The notes under the pieces were generated by a model. The model was not told the DNA's origin, ran no database searches, and saw nothing but the letters and a program-made list of their open reading frames with translations. 64,000 bases of DNA, taken from contig NZ_CP145605.1 in the NCBI RefSeq assembly GCF_036884255.1, positions 4,588,001 through 4,652,000 of the forward strand. Direction: 5' to 3'. A program made the position numbers and the translations under genes. The DNA comes from Paenibacillus tundrae (GTDB lineage: Bacteria; Bacillota; Bacilli; Paenibacillales; Paenibacillaceae). Shown piece after piece: positions 9,115 to 17,446 of the stretch. Numbering within the stretch: position 1 is the stretch's first letter; each line of letters begins with the position of its first letter.

Positions 9115-9792
9115 CTAAAATAGACCTCTAATTAGATTTCCAAAATCGTCATACATACTGTATGCCAACATGTATAACGGATTAATCGTTACATCGCGTA
9201 ACGGAGGTACGATAAGAATAAGCAAGAAAATAAGAATAGACCATTGCTCCACGCCCTGTAGCTTGCGACTAATAGAGGGCGGTAATAACTCTTCCAGAAC
9301 CCGATAACCGTCCAGAGGTGGTAATGGAATCAGGTTGAACAGAAACAGGAAAAAGTTCGTGAGATTGAACATGAAGAAGAAGGTCGCAATCGCTGTATAC
9401 AAACGTTCATTTGCAATATTATGCATAACTCCAGTACCCACAAGCGTAGCGAATACGATGGTACCAATGATCGCAAGCAACAAATTACTCAACGGACCCG
9501 CCAAGGAGACAATCAAACTCATTCTCCGCGGATGATCGAAGTTAGCTCGATTCACAGGTACAGGCCGAGCCCAACCAAAACCAGCGATCAATAGCATTAT
9601 TACGCCCAATAGATCAAAATGCACAACCGGATTAAGCGTTACTCTCCCTAACAGTTTCGCTGTTGGATCTCCAAACTTATTGGCAAAATACGCATGTGCA
9701 AACTCGTGCACCGTAAAAGCAATCAGAATTGTTAGTAAGAAGAACGGTAACTGATCTAATGGGTAACGAAAGAGCGAATTAAGAAAATCCAT
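9115..9792 (-). CDS. Site-2 protease family (M50) membrane metallopeptidase
   Basis: 225 residues with five or six membrane segments. The zinc site HEFAH is at residues 29-33 in the first helix, and the third ligand motif is NLIPLPPLDGYRV around residues 150-162. This is the compact S2P type without PDZ or CBS domains, which cuts substrates inside the membrane. It sits 3 nt after prmA, in the same operon and probably translationally linked. The substrate is unknown; such enzymes often cut anti-sigma factors, but nothing here links it to the anti-sigma factor at 26.5 kb. A short GGTCT/AGGCC hairpin followed by TTTTC overlaps the stop codon (about 9107-9128) and may be a weak terminator. Confidence 0.88.
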   Translation of the reverse strand: MDFLNSLFRYPLDQLPFFLLTILIAFTVHEFAHAYFANKFGDPTAKLLGRVTLNPVVHFDLLGVIMLLIAGFGWARPVPVNRANFDHPRRMSLIVSLAGPLSNLLLAIIGTIVFATLVGTGVMHNIANERLYTAIATFFFMFNLTNFFLFLFNLIPLPPLDGYRVLEELLPPSISRKLQGVEQWSILIFLLILIVPPLRDVTINPLYMLAYSMYDDFGNLIRGLF

Positions 9793-9795
9793 CCG

Positions 9796-10761
9796 TTACC
9801 TCTTCCTAGCTACGTACGCCAGCCAGTCCTCATCACGGTGAACGGCACTAATTTCAAACCCAGCGGCAATGAGTCCATCATGAACTAACTGCTCTTTATT
9901 TTTCCAGATACCTGAAGCAATATAAACGCCTCCTGGTTCAAGAGCATTATAGACATCGTCCACAAACAGCATGATGATCTCCGCAAGAATATTAGCTACA
10001 ATGACTTTGACTGGGAGTTTAACACCAAGCGTTGGGTCTTCGCTACCCAATACAGACAATAGATCACTTTCCTTCACGGTGATACGATTATCAAGTCCGT
10101 TTAGATGTGCATTTTCCTTCGCGCTGGATACAGCCACTGGATCCAAATCTAAAGCTAGAACATGCTTCGCCCCAAGTTGTACCGCGCCAATGGCAAGAAT
10201 GCCTGAACCTGTTCCGACATCAATGACTTCTTCTCCGCCTTGGATCACCGTTTCCAGTGTACGCAAACAGAGTGAAGTTGTTGGGTGAGTCCCCGTACCA
10301 AAGGCCATGCCTGGGTCAAGCTCGATAATTTTTTCGTCTGGGCTTTCTGGAGTGTACTCCTCCCATGTAGGTTTGATCGTCAGACGTTCTGACACACGCA
10401 CAGGTTTAAAATACTTTTTCCAAGCATCTGCCCAGTCGTTCTCATCAACCGTTCTTGTCTCATAACGCACGTCACCCACATTTATATCGAATTCAGCAAG
10501 TTGCTCAATTCTTGGGCGCACTTCTGCCTGTAATGCTTCCATGTCTGTGTCTTCGGAAAAATACCCTTTGATCTCAGCAAAACCTTCAGGAATATCATTC
10601 AAGGGAAATTCATACCACTCACCATAGGGTGCATCACGCTTTTTATTTAAAGTACCGGACTCTTCAATTGAAACCCCTCCAGCACCTGCTTCATGCAAAA
10701 AATTCGAAATCATCTCCACCGCTTCTTCGGTAGTATGTATTGTTAGTTCATGCCATAACAT
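9796..10761 (-). CDS. prmA: Ribosomal protein L11 methyltransferase
   Basis: 321 residues. PrmA trimethylates ribosomal protein L11. The N-terminal substrate-recognition part (MLWHELTIHTTEEAVEMI) precedes the methyltransferase domain: LDPGMAFGTGTHPTT, DVGTGSGILAIGA, ALDLDP and the catalytic-loop-like VKVIVANILAEII. The length is typical. It is first of a unit prmA-S2P-rsmE-mtaB. In Bacillus prmA follows dnaJ directly; here three small genes lie between dnaJ and prmA. Confidence 0.95.
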   Translation of the reverse strand: MLWHELTIHTTEEAVEMISNFLHEAGAGGVSIEESGTLNKKRDAPYGEWYEFPLNDIPEGFAEIKGYFSEDTDMEALQAEVRPRIEQLAEFDINVGDVRYETRTVDENDWADAWKKYFKPVRVSERLTIKPTWEEYTPESPDEKIIELDPGMAFGTGTHPTTSLCLRTLETVIQGGEEVIDVGTGSGILAIGAVQLGAKHVLALDLDPVAVSSAKENAHLNGLDNRITVKESDLLSVLGSEDPTLGVKLPVKVIVANILAEIIMLFVDDVYNALEPGGVYIASGIWKNKEQLVHDGLIAAGFEISAVHRDEDWLAYVARKR

Positions 10762-10931
10762 ACGTTATTTTTCCTCCTCATTTTTCAAACATCCCCATCA
10801 TTGTACTACACAAGCGAGTCAGAATACAAAATGCAGTAATTAAAGGCAGCTGTTCGGATAGCCGATTGAAGCGCCGCTAATATCTCATCATCCATAACTA
10901 ACGGGTCTACACAACTTCTTAATGAGAACAA

Positions 10932-10975
10932 AAAAAACAGGATCTCGTAGCAATGGCTAGAGCATCCTGTTCTTT
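10932..10975 (-). terminator. Strong terminator after the YfhD-type operon
   Basis: Minus-strand stem AACAGGAT / ATCCTGTT with extra inner pairing (CTC..TAGC), followed by a run of eight T. It ends the three-gene unit 11981-10997 before prmA. The rest of 10762-10996 shows nothing else recognisable. Confidence 0.85.
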
Positions 10976-10996
10976 TGGCTTATTCTATTACATTTG

Positions 10997-11392
10997 TTAA
11001 TAAAAACGCCCACCGTTTTGGCTAATCATCTCGGCTGCCTGCGGAAACGAATCGTTAGTCACCGACACGGTCAATAAAATCCCTTGTTTGGGTTGCCCTG
11101 TCGATATGGTCTCAGGCATATCATATACCTGACCATTGGATAGCATTTCCGGATCATCGCTAATTAGCGAAAGAACGTTAAGTTCCCCGCTAAACCCACC
11201 AATTACCGCCGTGGGAGAGAATTCTCCCTCCTCATCCTGTTTGGCAATCGGTTCATTAGATTGCAGAGGAAGACTTTCAATACGCAATTGATTTGGGTGT
11301 AATAGTTCGAGAGCTCTCCGTGCAGATTCAGCGTCAGACCAACTCGTAAAGACTGCCTCAATCCTTACTGTTGAGCGAACGTCTTCAGTCAT
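10997..11392 (-). CDS. Uncharacterised protein, third gene of a small stress-type operon
   Basis: 131 residues, acidic, soluble, no signal peptide. The N-terminus (VRIEAVFTSWSDAESARRALELL) reads like a ferredoxin-like alpha/beta half, and the end, GILLTVSVTNDSFPQAAEMI followed by a near-terminal GG, matches the end of the first gene of the operon (DVLLTVVVDESVHHRALSII, also followed by GG). The two look like distant paralogues of the YflT / general stress protein 17M type, a resemblance I hold only loosely. The ATG at 11392 overlaps the stop of the YfhD-like gene by eight bases (ATGACTGA) and has AAGGAAGAG upstream. Function unknown. Confidence 0.75.
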   Translation of the reverse strand: MTEDVRSTVRIEAVFTSWSDAESARRALELLHPNQLRIESLPLQSNEPIAKQDEEGEFSPTAVIGGFSGELNVLSLISDDPEMLSNGQVYDMPETISTGQPKQGILLTVSVTNDSFPQAAEMISQNGGRFY

Positions 11393-11564
11393 GCAGCTCT
11401 CTTCCTTGACGACGATCAGCTGCCTCACTCCGACGCAATGCCTCTACGTCTTCATGATCGGCTGCCTCACTACTAAATTCCACATCTTCATTTTTTGCAG
11501 ATTGCAATCGTTTCATTTTCTCGGTCTTCGTCAAAATTTTGCCCGGGCGTTCATGTTCTGCCAT
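11385..11564 (-). CDS. YfhD-like small protein (59 aa)
   Basis: A 59-residue, highly charged protein easily missed because of its size. The start ATG at 11564 has a perfect AAAGGAGGAAC upstream. The C-terminal half, DVEFSSEAADHEDVEALRR then SEAADRRQGRE, matches the pattern of the YfhD family (VEFSxELADADDxEAxxRAxAADxR) of small proteins in spore formers. The N-terminus is basic (KILTKTEKMKR). No cysteine and no membrane segment. It sits between the two distantly related proteins of the operon and shares its last eight bases with the next gene. The molecular role of the family is not known to me. Confidence 0.8.
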   Translation of the reverse strand: MAEHERPGKILTKTEKMKRLQSAKNEDVEFSSEAADHEDVEALRRSEAADRRQGRELHD

Positions 11565-11612
11565 GTTATGTTCCTCCTTTAATATCAGTGCCCTATTATG
11601 GATGGGGTCTAA

Positions 11613-11981
11613 CTAGATCATGCCACCAGCCTGCTCGATTATCGACAAGGCGCGGTGATGTACGGATTCATCTACGACTACAGTGAGCAAGACATCCCGA
11701 CCTGTAGGGCCTTCTTGTCCGCCATCACTCATCCCACTAGCGGTAGGATCTGCAGCAGCCATAATTCCAGCGGTTACATTCATGCCCATCGCTCCAGGCA
11801 CCCAAGAAGAGTAACTACCAGAAACTCCTGGCGTGTACGAGGCTCCACTTGGCCCGACACCCGCATAACGGCTGAAACGATTGATCGACAGGTCCTCCAC
11901 ACGTAACGCCTCCAATTTTTTGGCAGCGCCTTCTGCTTGCTCTGGGCTATGGAAGTACGCCAAAATGTTTTTCTCACTCAT
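11613..11981 (-). CDS. Uncharacterised protein, first gene of the small stress-type operon
   Basis: 122 residues. The N-terminal half (ILAYFHSPEQAEGAAKKLEAL then VEDLSINRFSR) has the look of the YflT / heat-induced stress-protein fold, the middle is a Gly/Ser/Pro-rich linker (about 38-85), and the end DVLLTVVVDESVHHRALSII resembles the third gene. The start has AGCAGGTG upstream. It opens an operon with the YfhD-like gene (48-nt gap). No function can be assigned. Confidence 0.75.
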   Translation of the reverse strand: MSEKNILAYFHSPEQAEGAAKKLEALRVEDLSINRFSRYAGVGPSGASYTPGVSGSYSSWVPGAMGMNVTAGIMAAADPTASGMSDGGQEGPTGRDVLLTVVVDESVHHRALSIIEQAGGMI

Positions 11982-12073
11982 CTGGTCACACCTGCTTCCC
12001 TAGTTTTCGTATATGGGCTATCCCTTATCGTTCTCGCTATGCTAGTCTGCCGCAATGCTTCTCCATTTATGCA

Positions 12074-12116
12074 CAAAAAAGGACACCATGCCGAATAACA
12101 GCAATGATGTCCTTTT
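12074..12116 (-). terminator. Terminator after dnaJ
   Basis: Minus-strand stem GGACATCAT / ATGGTGTCC (9 bp) flanked by AAAA upstream and TTTTTT downstream; almost symmetric, so it may also work on the plus strand. It ends the hrcA-dnaJ transcript. The first gene of the YfhD operon must have its promoter in 11982-12070. Confidence 0.85.
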
Positions 12117-12200
12117 ATATTTACAATAACTGTGGTGAACCACATATTTGAAGCTTTCCGGCTAAGGCCTTACACCGAGTTGTTGGATAACATCCATCTA

Positions 12201-13325
12201 TTAGTCACCACGGAATGCGCGTTTTACTCGATCAAAGAAGGATTGCTCATGTTCATGAGTTTGTTCTCCATCTAGTGCAGCAATTTGGCGTAACAGATCT
12301 TTCTGCTCGTCATTCAGCTTGCTAGGTGTAACAACAACCACCTTCACATGTTGATCCCCTTGCCCCATACCACGCAGGCGTGGAACCCCTTTGCCTTTAA
12401 GACGGAAATAAGTTCCGGTTTGCGTACCTGCTGGAATTTTCAACTTCACTTTTTCAGTCAACGTTGGAATCTCAATCTCGTCTCCCAATGCTGCCTGAGC
12501 AAACGTCAGTGGAATCTCGCAGTAAATATCGTCTCCTTCGCGTTCGAAGAAATCATGTGATTTCACACGAATAACAATATACAAGTCTCCCGCTGGGCCA
12601 CCACGCAGACCGCCTTCCCCTTCACCTGTCATACGCAGTTGTGCACCATCATCTACGCCCGCTGGAATGCGAACATGGATTTTGCGTTGCTTGCGCACTT
12701 TACCGCTACCACTGCACGTTGTACATTTTTCTTTGATAATTTGTCCTGTACCACTACAGTTTGAGCATGCACGGCGATTCACCATACGGCCAAATGGAGT
12801 GTTCTGAACAACTTCCTGTTGTCCACTACCTTTGCAGACCGTACATGTTTCTGGTTTCGTTCCTGGTTTAGCACCTGAACCGTGACAAGTGTCACAGCCT
12901 TCAGTACGCGGAATTGTAATATCCGTTTCTTTACCAAAGACAGCCTCTTTGAACTCAATGGTCATGGTATATTGCAGATCGTTCCCACGTTGCGGTGCAT
13001 TAGGATCACGTCGTCCGCCACCACCACCGCCAAAGAACATATCGAAGATATCGCCAAATCCACCGCCACCAAAATCGCCGCCACCACCGAATCCACCTTG
13101 ATTCGGATCAATATGCCCATATTGGTCATACTGCGCACGTTTCTGGCTGTCACTAACAACATCATAAGCTTCTTTCACTTCTTTGAACTTAGCTTCTGCA
13201 TCATCCGCTTTGTTTACGTCAGGGTGATACTGACGTGCAAGCTTACGGTATGCCTTTTTGATCTCCTCGTCGCTTGCATTTTTGCCAACGCCGAGAACCT
13301 CATAATAATCACGTTTTTCAGCCAC
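12201..13325 (-). CDS. dnaJ: Chaperone protein DnaJ
   Basis: 374 residues, full-length type I Hsp40: J domain with HPD (residues about 5-65), Gly/Phe-rich linker (FGGGGDFGGGGFGDIF), four CxxCxGxG zinc repeats (CDTCHGSG, CTVCKGSG, CSNCSGTG, CTTCSGSG) and the C-terminal client-binding domains. It stimulates DnaK ATPase and delivers clients. I choose the GTG at 13325 (VAEKRDYYEVLG) because GGGGGTGG lies 5 nt upstream; the in-frame ATG eleven codons earlier lacks a ribosome site. Last gene of the CIRCE-controlled operon. Confidence 0.97.
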   Translation of the reverse strand: MAEKRDYYEVLGVGKNASDEEIKKAYRKLARQYHPDVNKADDAEAKFKEVKEAYDVVSDSQKRAQYDQYGHIDPNQGGFGGGGDFGGGGFGDIFDMFFGGGGGGRRDPNAPQRGNDLQYTMTIEFKEAVFGKETDITIPRTEGCDTCHGSGAKPGTKPETCTVCKGSGQQEVVQNTPFGRMVNRRACSNCSGTGQIIKEKCTTCSGSGKVRKQRKIHVRIPAGVDDGAQLRMTGEGEGGLRGGPAGDLYIVIRVKSHDFFEREGDDIYCEIPLTFAQAALGDEIEIPTLTEKVKLKIPAGTQTGTYFRLKGKGVPRLRGMGQGDQHVKVVVVTPSKLNDEQKDLLRQIAALDGEQTHEHEQSFFDRVKRAFRGD

Positions 13326-13366
13326 TCTTCCACCCCCATAACATTCACCATATCGCACATCGTGAC

Positions 13367-13412
13367 AAAAGGAAAGTCAAAGCACGGGAGCCCCGGCTCT
13401 GACTTTCCCTTT
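13367..13412 (-). other. Hairpin between dnaK and dnaJ
   Basis: A GGGAAAGTCA / TGACTTTCC inverted repeat enclosing a GC-rich interior (GAGCC / GGCTC) in the 155-nt dnaK-dnaJ gap; a short TTTT follows on the minus strand. It could be a partial terminator or an RNA processing/stability element that lowers dnaJ relative to dnaK. Confidence 0.6.
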
Positions 13413-13454
13413 AATCCGAACGTCACCGATGTTTCATTCGCCTAAATGCGCGAA

Positions 13455-15299
13455 TTAGTTTTGTTTTTTATCTTCGTCTACGACTTCGTAATCCGCGTCA
13501 ACAACGTTATCACGTTTAGCAGAACCTTGTTGCTCTTCAGCACCTTGAGCTGCTTGTTCTTGTGCTTGTGCTTGCTCATACAGTTTTACGGACAGTTGTT
13601 GAACGATCTCTGTCAGTTCTTCTGTAGCTGCTTTGATGTCTTCCAAGTTGTCTGTAGCTACTACACCTTGCAATTTTTCTTTTGCAGCGTTAGCTTTTTC
13701 AACTTCACCAGCGTCAGCTTTTTCACCAAGATCTTTAATCGTTTTGTCCACAGAGTAGATCAGTTGGTCTGCACTGTTTTTGGCTTCAACGAGTTCTTTA
13801 CGTTTTTTATCTTCTTCAGCGTGCAACTCAGCATCTTTCATCATTTGCTCAACTTCAGCATCGCTCAAACCGCTGGAAGAAGTGATTGTGATTTTTTGTG
13901 TTTTGTTCGTACCTTTATCTGTTGCAGATACGTTAACGATACCGTTGGCATCAATATCGAAGCTAACTTCGATTTGTGGAACACCACGTGGAGCTGGTGG
14001 GATATCTCCCAGCATGAAGCGTCCAAGGGATTTGTTACCTGCTGCCATCTCACGCTCACCTTGCAGGACGTGGATCTCAACGCTAGGTTGATTGTCGGCA
14101 TAAGTGGAGAACACTTGAGATTTACTTGTAGGGATCGTTGTGTTGCGCTCGATCATTTTAGTGAACACGCCACCTGCAGTTTCGATACCCAGGGACAATG
14201 GAGTTACGTCGAGCAATACAACGTCTTTCACATCACCTGTCAGTACGCCCGCTTGTACAGCAGCACCCAAAGCTACAACTTCATCCGGGTTAACGCCTTT
14301 GTGAGGCTCTTTACCTGTCAGTTTTTTGATTGCTTCTTGTACTGCTGGAATACGTGTTGAACCACCAACCAATACGATCTTGTCAATATCGTTAGCAGTC
14401 ATGCCTGCATCACTCAATGCACGACGAGTCGGCTCAAGTGTACGCTCAACAAGACTTGCAGAGATCTCTTCGAATTTCGCACGGCTCAGGTTAAGCTCCA
14501 AGTGCTGAGGAACGCCGTCAGCCACTGTAATGAACGGCAGGGAAATCGTTGTAGTCAATACGCCGGAAAGTTCTTTTTTCGCTTTTTCCGCTGCATCTTT
14601 CAAACGTTGCACCGCTGCTTTATCTTTGCTCAGATCAATACCTTGATCTTTCTTGAATTCACTTACGAGGTAATCAATGATTACTTGGTCGAAGTCATCT
14701 CCACCTAGTTGGTTGTCACCACTAGTTGCTTTAACTTCGAAGAAGCCATCGCCGAGTTCAAGGATAGATACGTCGAACGTACCGCCACCAAGGTCATATA
14801 CGAGGATCGTTTGATCTTCGGATTTCTCCATACCATATGCCAGTGCCGCTGCTGTTGGTTCGTTGACGATACGCAGAACTTCCAAACCAGCGATTTTGCC
14901 AGCATCTTTTGTTGCTTGACGCTGACTGTCATTGAAGTAAGCTGGAACTGTGATAACCGCTTGAGTTACCGTTTGACCCAGGTAAGCTTCAGCGTCAGCT
15001 TTCAATTTTTGCAGGATGATTGCAGAGATCTCTTGTGGAGAATAATCTTTGCTATCGATTGTTTCTTTATGGGAAGTACCCATGTGACGTTTGATCGAGA
15101 TGATCGTACGATCTGGATTCGTAATAGCTTGGCGTTTTGCAGTCTCACCTACAACGCGCTCACCGTCTTTTTTGAAACCTACCACGGATGGCGTTGTACG
15201 TGCGCCTTCTGGGTTTGGAATTACGACAGCCTCGCCGCCTTCCATAACCGCTACGCATGAGTTAGTTGTTCCTAAGTCAATACCGATTACTTTGCTCAT
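13455..15299 (-). CDS. dnaK: Chaperone protein DnaK (Hsp70)
   Basis: 614 residues. Signatures are GIDLGTTNSCVAVMEGG at the N-terminus, VYDLGGGTFDVSILE, and VLVGGSTRIPAVQE in the ATPase domain, then the substrate domain (about 365-510) and a helical lid ending in DYEVVDEDKKQN, a Gram-positive version of the EEVD-like tail. It lacks the roughly 24-residue insert near the N-terminus of proteobacterial DnaK, as expected for Bacillota. The start has GAAGGAGGAA upstream. Middle of hrcA-grpE-dnaK-dnaJ. Confidence 0.98.
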   Translation of the reverse strand: MSKVIGIDLGTTNSCVAVMEGGEAVVIPNPEGARTTPSVVGFKKDGERVVGETAKRQAITNPDRTIISIKRHMGTSHKETIDSKDYSPQEISAIILQKLKADAEAYLGQTVTQAVITVPAYFNDSQRQATKDAGKIAGLEVLRIVNEPTAAALAYGMEKSEDQTILVYDLGGGTFDVSILELGDGFFEVKATSGDNQLGGDDFDQVIIDYLVSEFKKDQGIDLSKDKAAVQRLKDAAEKAKKELSGVLTTTISLPFITVADGVPQHLELNLSRAKFEEISASLVERTLEPTRRALSDAGMTANDIDKIVLVGGSTRIPAVQEAIKKLTGKEPHKGVNPDEVVALGAAVQAGVLTGDVKDVVLLDVTPLSLGIETAGGVFTKMIERNTTIPTSKSQVFSTYADNQPSVEIHVLQGEREMAAGNKSLGRFMLGDIPPAPRGVPQIEVSFDIDANGIVNVSATDKGTNKTQKITITSSSGLSDAEVEQMMKDAELHAEEDKKRKELVEAKNSADQLIYSVDKTIKDLGEKADAGEVEKANAAKEKLQGVVATDNLEDIKAATEELTEIVQQLSVKLYEQAQAQEQAAQGAEEQQGSAKRDNVVDADYEVVDEDKKQN

Positions 15300-15430
15300 C
15301 GGAAAATTTCCTCCTTCGACAATTGAGAAGAATCCTTCGATCCTTCGCTGTATTATGATTTATTTTCTTGCTCTATGTGTGCAAACCTCTATATGAAGCT
15401 TCGCGGGCATCATACCCTCACAAAGAGGAA

Positions 15431-16000
15431 TTATGAGCTTACCTTAACCATAGCTGGACGAAGCACTTTATCTTTTAGCATATAGCCTTTTTGGACTTCC
15501 TCAACAACGGTACCTTCTTCATACTCGTCGCTTTCCACTTGCATAATCGCTTGGTGGAATTCAGGATTGAACGGTTGTCCCACCGTCTCCATTGCAGTCA
15601 GACCTTCGTTGTTCAACACGGACTCCAACTGGCGGAAGATCATTTGAATGCCTTTGGAAAAAGATTCACTCTCCGTACCTTCAGGTACAGTCGCCATAGC
15701 ACGCTCAAAATTGTCGATAACCGGTACGAGTTCGGTGATCAGCTTCATCGAAGCGTATTTCGCTAGTTCTTCTTTTTCCTTTTGTGTGCGGCGACGGAAG
15801 TTGTCAAAGTCAGCTTGTGCACGAACCAAACGTTGCTGATGTTCCTCAGCTTCTGCCGTCAAACGTGCGATCTCACCTTGCTCTTGATCTACCATCTCCT
15901 CAGCCTGTGCTTCTGCAGCACCTGCTTCGTTAACAGGCTCCTGGCTTTCAGCCGCTGTTGTTTCCTGTTCTTCTGCTGCGAATGATTGCTCCTCTTTCAA
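15431..16000 (-). CDS. grpE: Nucleotide exchange factor GrpE
   Basis: 189 residues: acidic disordered N-terminus (about 1-50), a long coiled coil (TAEAEEHQQRLVRAQADFDN then FRRRTQKEKEELAKYA), and the C-terminal beta domain ending GYMLKDKVLRPAMVKV. It exchanges ADP for ATP on DnaK. I choose TTG at 16000 because AAGGAGG lies 8 nt upstream; the GTG three codons earlier sits inside that Shine-Dalgarno. Confidence 0.96.
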   Translation of the reverse strand: MKEEQSFAAEEQETTAAESQEPVNEAGAAEAQAEEMVDQEQGEIARLTAEAEEHQQRLVRAQADFDNFRRRTQKEKEELAKYASMKLITELVPVIDNFERAMATVPEGTESESFSKGIQMIFRQLESVLNNEGLTAMETVGQPFNPEFHQAIMQVESDEYEEGTVVEEVQKGYMLKDKVLRPAMVKVSS

Positions 16001-16078
16001 GATGTTCACCTCCTTATAAGAATGAAATGGTTCATTTCCCGTTCATATAAGCATCATGCGGGATGACCCACACAATGC

Positions 16079-17110
16079 TTATTTGAAACGATGCGTTAAC
16101 ATCGAAGTCAAGTCACGAGAGAGTGTATTTAATATATGAATGACACGTGCGTAATCCATTCGCGTCGGTCCCAGTATACCAATGGAACCTAAGGCCTCTC
16201 CATCCAATGAGTAGGATGCTGTAATCAGGCTGCAGTTGGCAAAGGCTTCATGATCATTCTCGGTACCAATCCGTACCTGAATCCCAGATCCACCCGGCAC
16301 GGGCATCATTAACTTCATCAGTGTTGGTGTCTCATCTAACAGGTCAAGAATATCTTTAACCTTTTCAACATCTTTAAACTCAGGTTGAGTTAACATATTT
16401 GTAGCACCGCTAAGGAACAGACGATTGTCGTGCTCATTATCAAAAGCGCTATTCAGCACCTGCATTACTTCTTCATAGCGATTAATATGTCGTTCCATCT
16501 CTTGCCCAAGCTCTGTATAAAGACGTGATTTGAGTTTATAAATAGGCACACCGACCAATTTGGTATTTAACAGACGCACCACATTCTCCATCTCGGCTAC
16601 CGAGATTTCCGGTGGAATCTGTACAGTTTTGTTCTCGACTTGGCCTGTATTCGTTACAATAATCGCCACGGCCTCCCGTTCATTGAGCGGAAGCAGTTGA
16701 AAATGGCGAAGCGAGGTGTGAAATACTTCCGGCCCCAGCAAGATCGAAGTATAATTTGTCATGTGTGACAATATGACTGATGCATGCTGTATGACCTGTT
16801 CCATCACGTTTAACTTTTCAGCAAAAAATGACTTCAGATCGTCCAACTCTTGAGGCTCCACTTGATTCCATGGAACCAGATGATCTACATAATAACGGTA
16901 GCCCTTATGGGAAGGAATTCGTCCAGCAGATGTATGCGGCTGTTCCAAAAATCCCATATCCTCAAGATCCGCCATCTCATTACGGATCGTCGCCGGACTG
17001 TATCCAACATCTCCTCGTTTGGAGATGCTTCGGGACCCTACGGGCTCAGCTGAACGGATATAGTCATCCACTATAGCGTTCAGAATCATACGTTGACGCT
17101 CTGTTAACAT
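16079..17110 (-). CDS. hrcA: Heat-inducible transcription repressor HrcA
   Basis: 343 residues. The N-terminal winged helix (LTERQRMILNAIVDDYIRS then GSRSISKR and SPATIRNEMADLEDMGFLEQ) is characteristic, followed by the GAF-like dimer domain and a C-terminal LGPTRMDYARVI. HrcA binds CIRCE and needs GroEL for activity in vivo. The start is the ATG at 17110 with AAGGAGGG 9 nt upstream; an in-frame start nine codons earlier lacks this spacing. It is first of its own operon and has a CIRCE immediately upstream, so it represses itself and the dnaK genes. Confidence 0.97.
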   Translation of the reverse strand: MLTERQRMILNAIVDDYIRSAEPVGSRSISKRGDVGYSPATIRNEMADLEDMGFLEQPHTSAGRIPSHKGYRYYVDHLVPWNQVEPQELDDLKSFFAEKLNVMEQVIQHASVILSHMTNYTSILLGPEVFHTSLRHFQLLPLNEREAVAIIVTNTGQVENKTVQIPPEISVAEMENVVRLLNTKLVGVPIYKLKSRLYTELGQEMERHINRYEEVMQVLNSAFDNEHDNRLFLSGATNMLTQPEFKDVEKVKDILDLLDETPTLMKLMMPVPGGSGIQVRIGTENDHEAFANCSLITASYSLDGEALGSIGILGPTRMDYARVIHILNTLSRDLTSMLTHRFK

Positions 17111-17149
17111 GGTGAGTATCCCTCCTTCTGACTGCAATGTCCCATGTCG

Positions 17150-17176
17150 TTAGCACTCAGGTTAGATGAGTGCTAA
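17150..17176. promoter_or_regulatory. CIRCE operator (HrcA binding site)
   Basis: Perfect consensus: TTAGCACTC-N9-GAGTGCTAA, 40 bp upstream of the hrcA start and just downstream of the predicted -10. This is the classical position for HrcA repression of the hrcA-grpE-dnaK-dnaJ operon. Confidence 0.98.
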
Positions 17177-17187
17177 GCGGTAATACA

Positions 17188-17217
17188 AAAATACCAAACT
17201 GACATGAACATTGTCAA
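17188..17217 (-). promoter_or_regulatory. Sigma-A promoter of the hrcA operon
   Basis: Minus strand: -35 TTGACA (17212-17217), 18-nt spacer, -10 TATTTT (17188-17193). The CIRCE lies directly downstream, over the expected transcription start. An 8-bp inverted repeat (AAACTGAC / GTCAGTTT, 17196-17225) overlaps the -35 box. Apart from this and the terminator at 17382, the gap 17111-17446 shows nothing else. Confidence 0.75.
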
Positions 17218-17381
17218 GTCAGTTTCATAACCATACTCATCAATTTATTACGTATGTTCAAGCTGACATGTTTTTTAGAACACCTTTAGCACGAAGAAGA
17301 CGGAAATCATGCGATATCTCTAATAGTATAGACCATTCTCCGTCAGTCATAACATTCAACATTCATTATACATAATATGCA

Positions 17382-17440
17382 TGAAAAAGGATCGCATGTG
17401 AGTAGAGTTGTTCACTCAAGACTCTGTTCATGCGACCCAT
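17382..17440 (-). terminator. Terminator after the GNAT gene
   Basis: Minus strand: GTCGCATG / CATGCGAT stem with inner GAGTC/GACTC-like pairing, followed by CCTTTTTC. It lies 7 bp after the acetyltransferase stop. Confidence 0.65.
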
Positions 17441-17446
17441 TATGCA

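Noticed and set aside
9115..9792. A functional link between the site-2 protease and the anti-sigma factor at 26.5 kb
   Set aside because: Tempting because such proteases cut anti-sigma factors, but the genes are 17 kb apart, and the sequence offers no cleavage motif or shared promoter.
12889..13101. Proline-rich frame opposite the DnaJ Gly/Phe linker
   Set aside because: Proline runs are the reverse complement of glycine codons of dnaJ.
13446..14360. A 304-codon plus-strand frame opposite dnaK
   Set aside because: Antisense shadow of dnaK, rich in Phe and Cys, no ribosome site.
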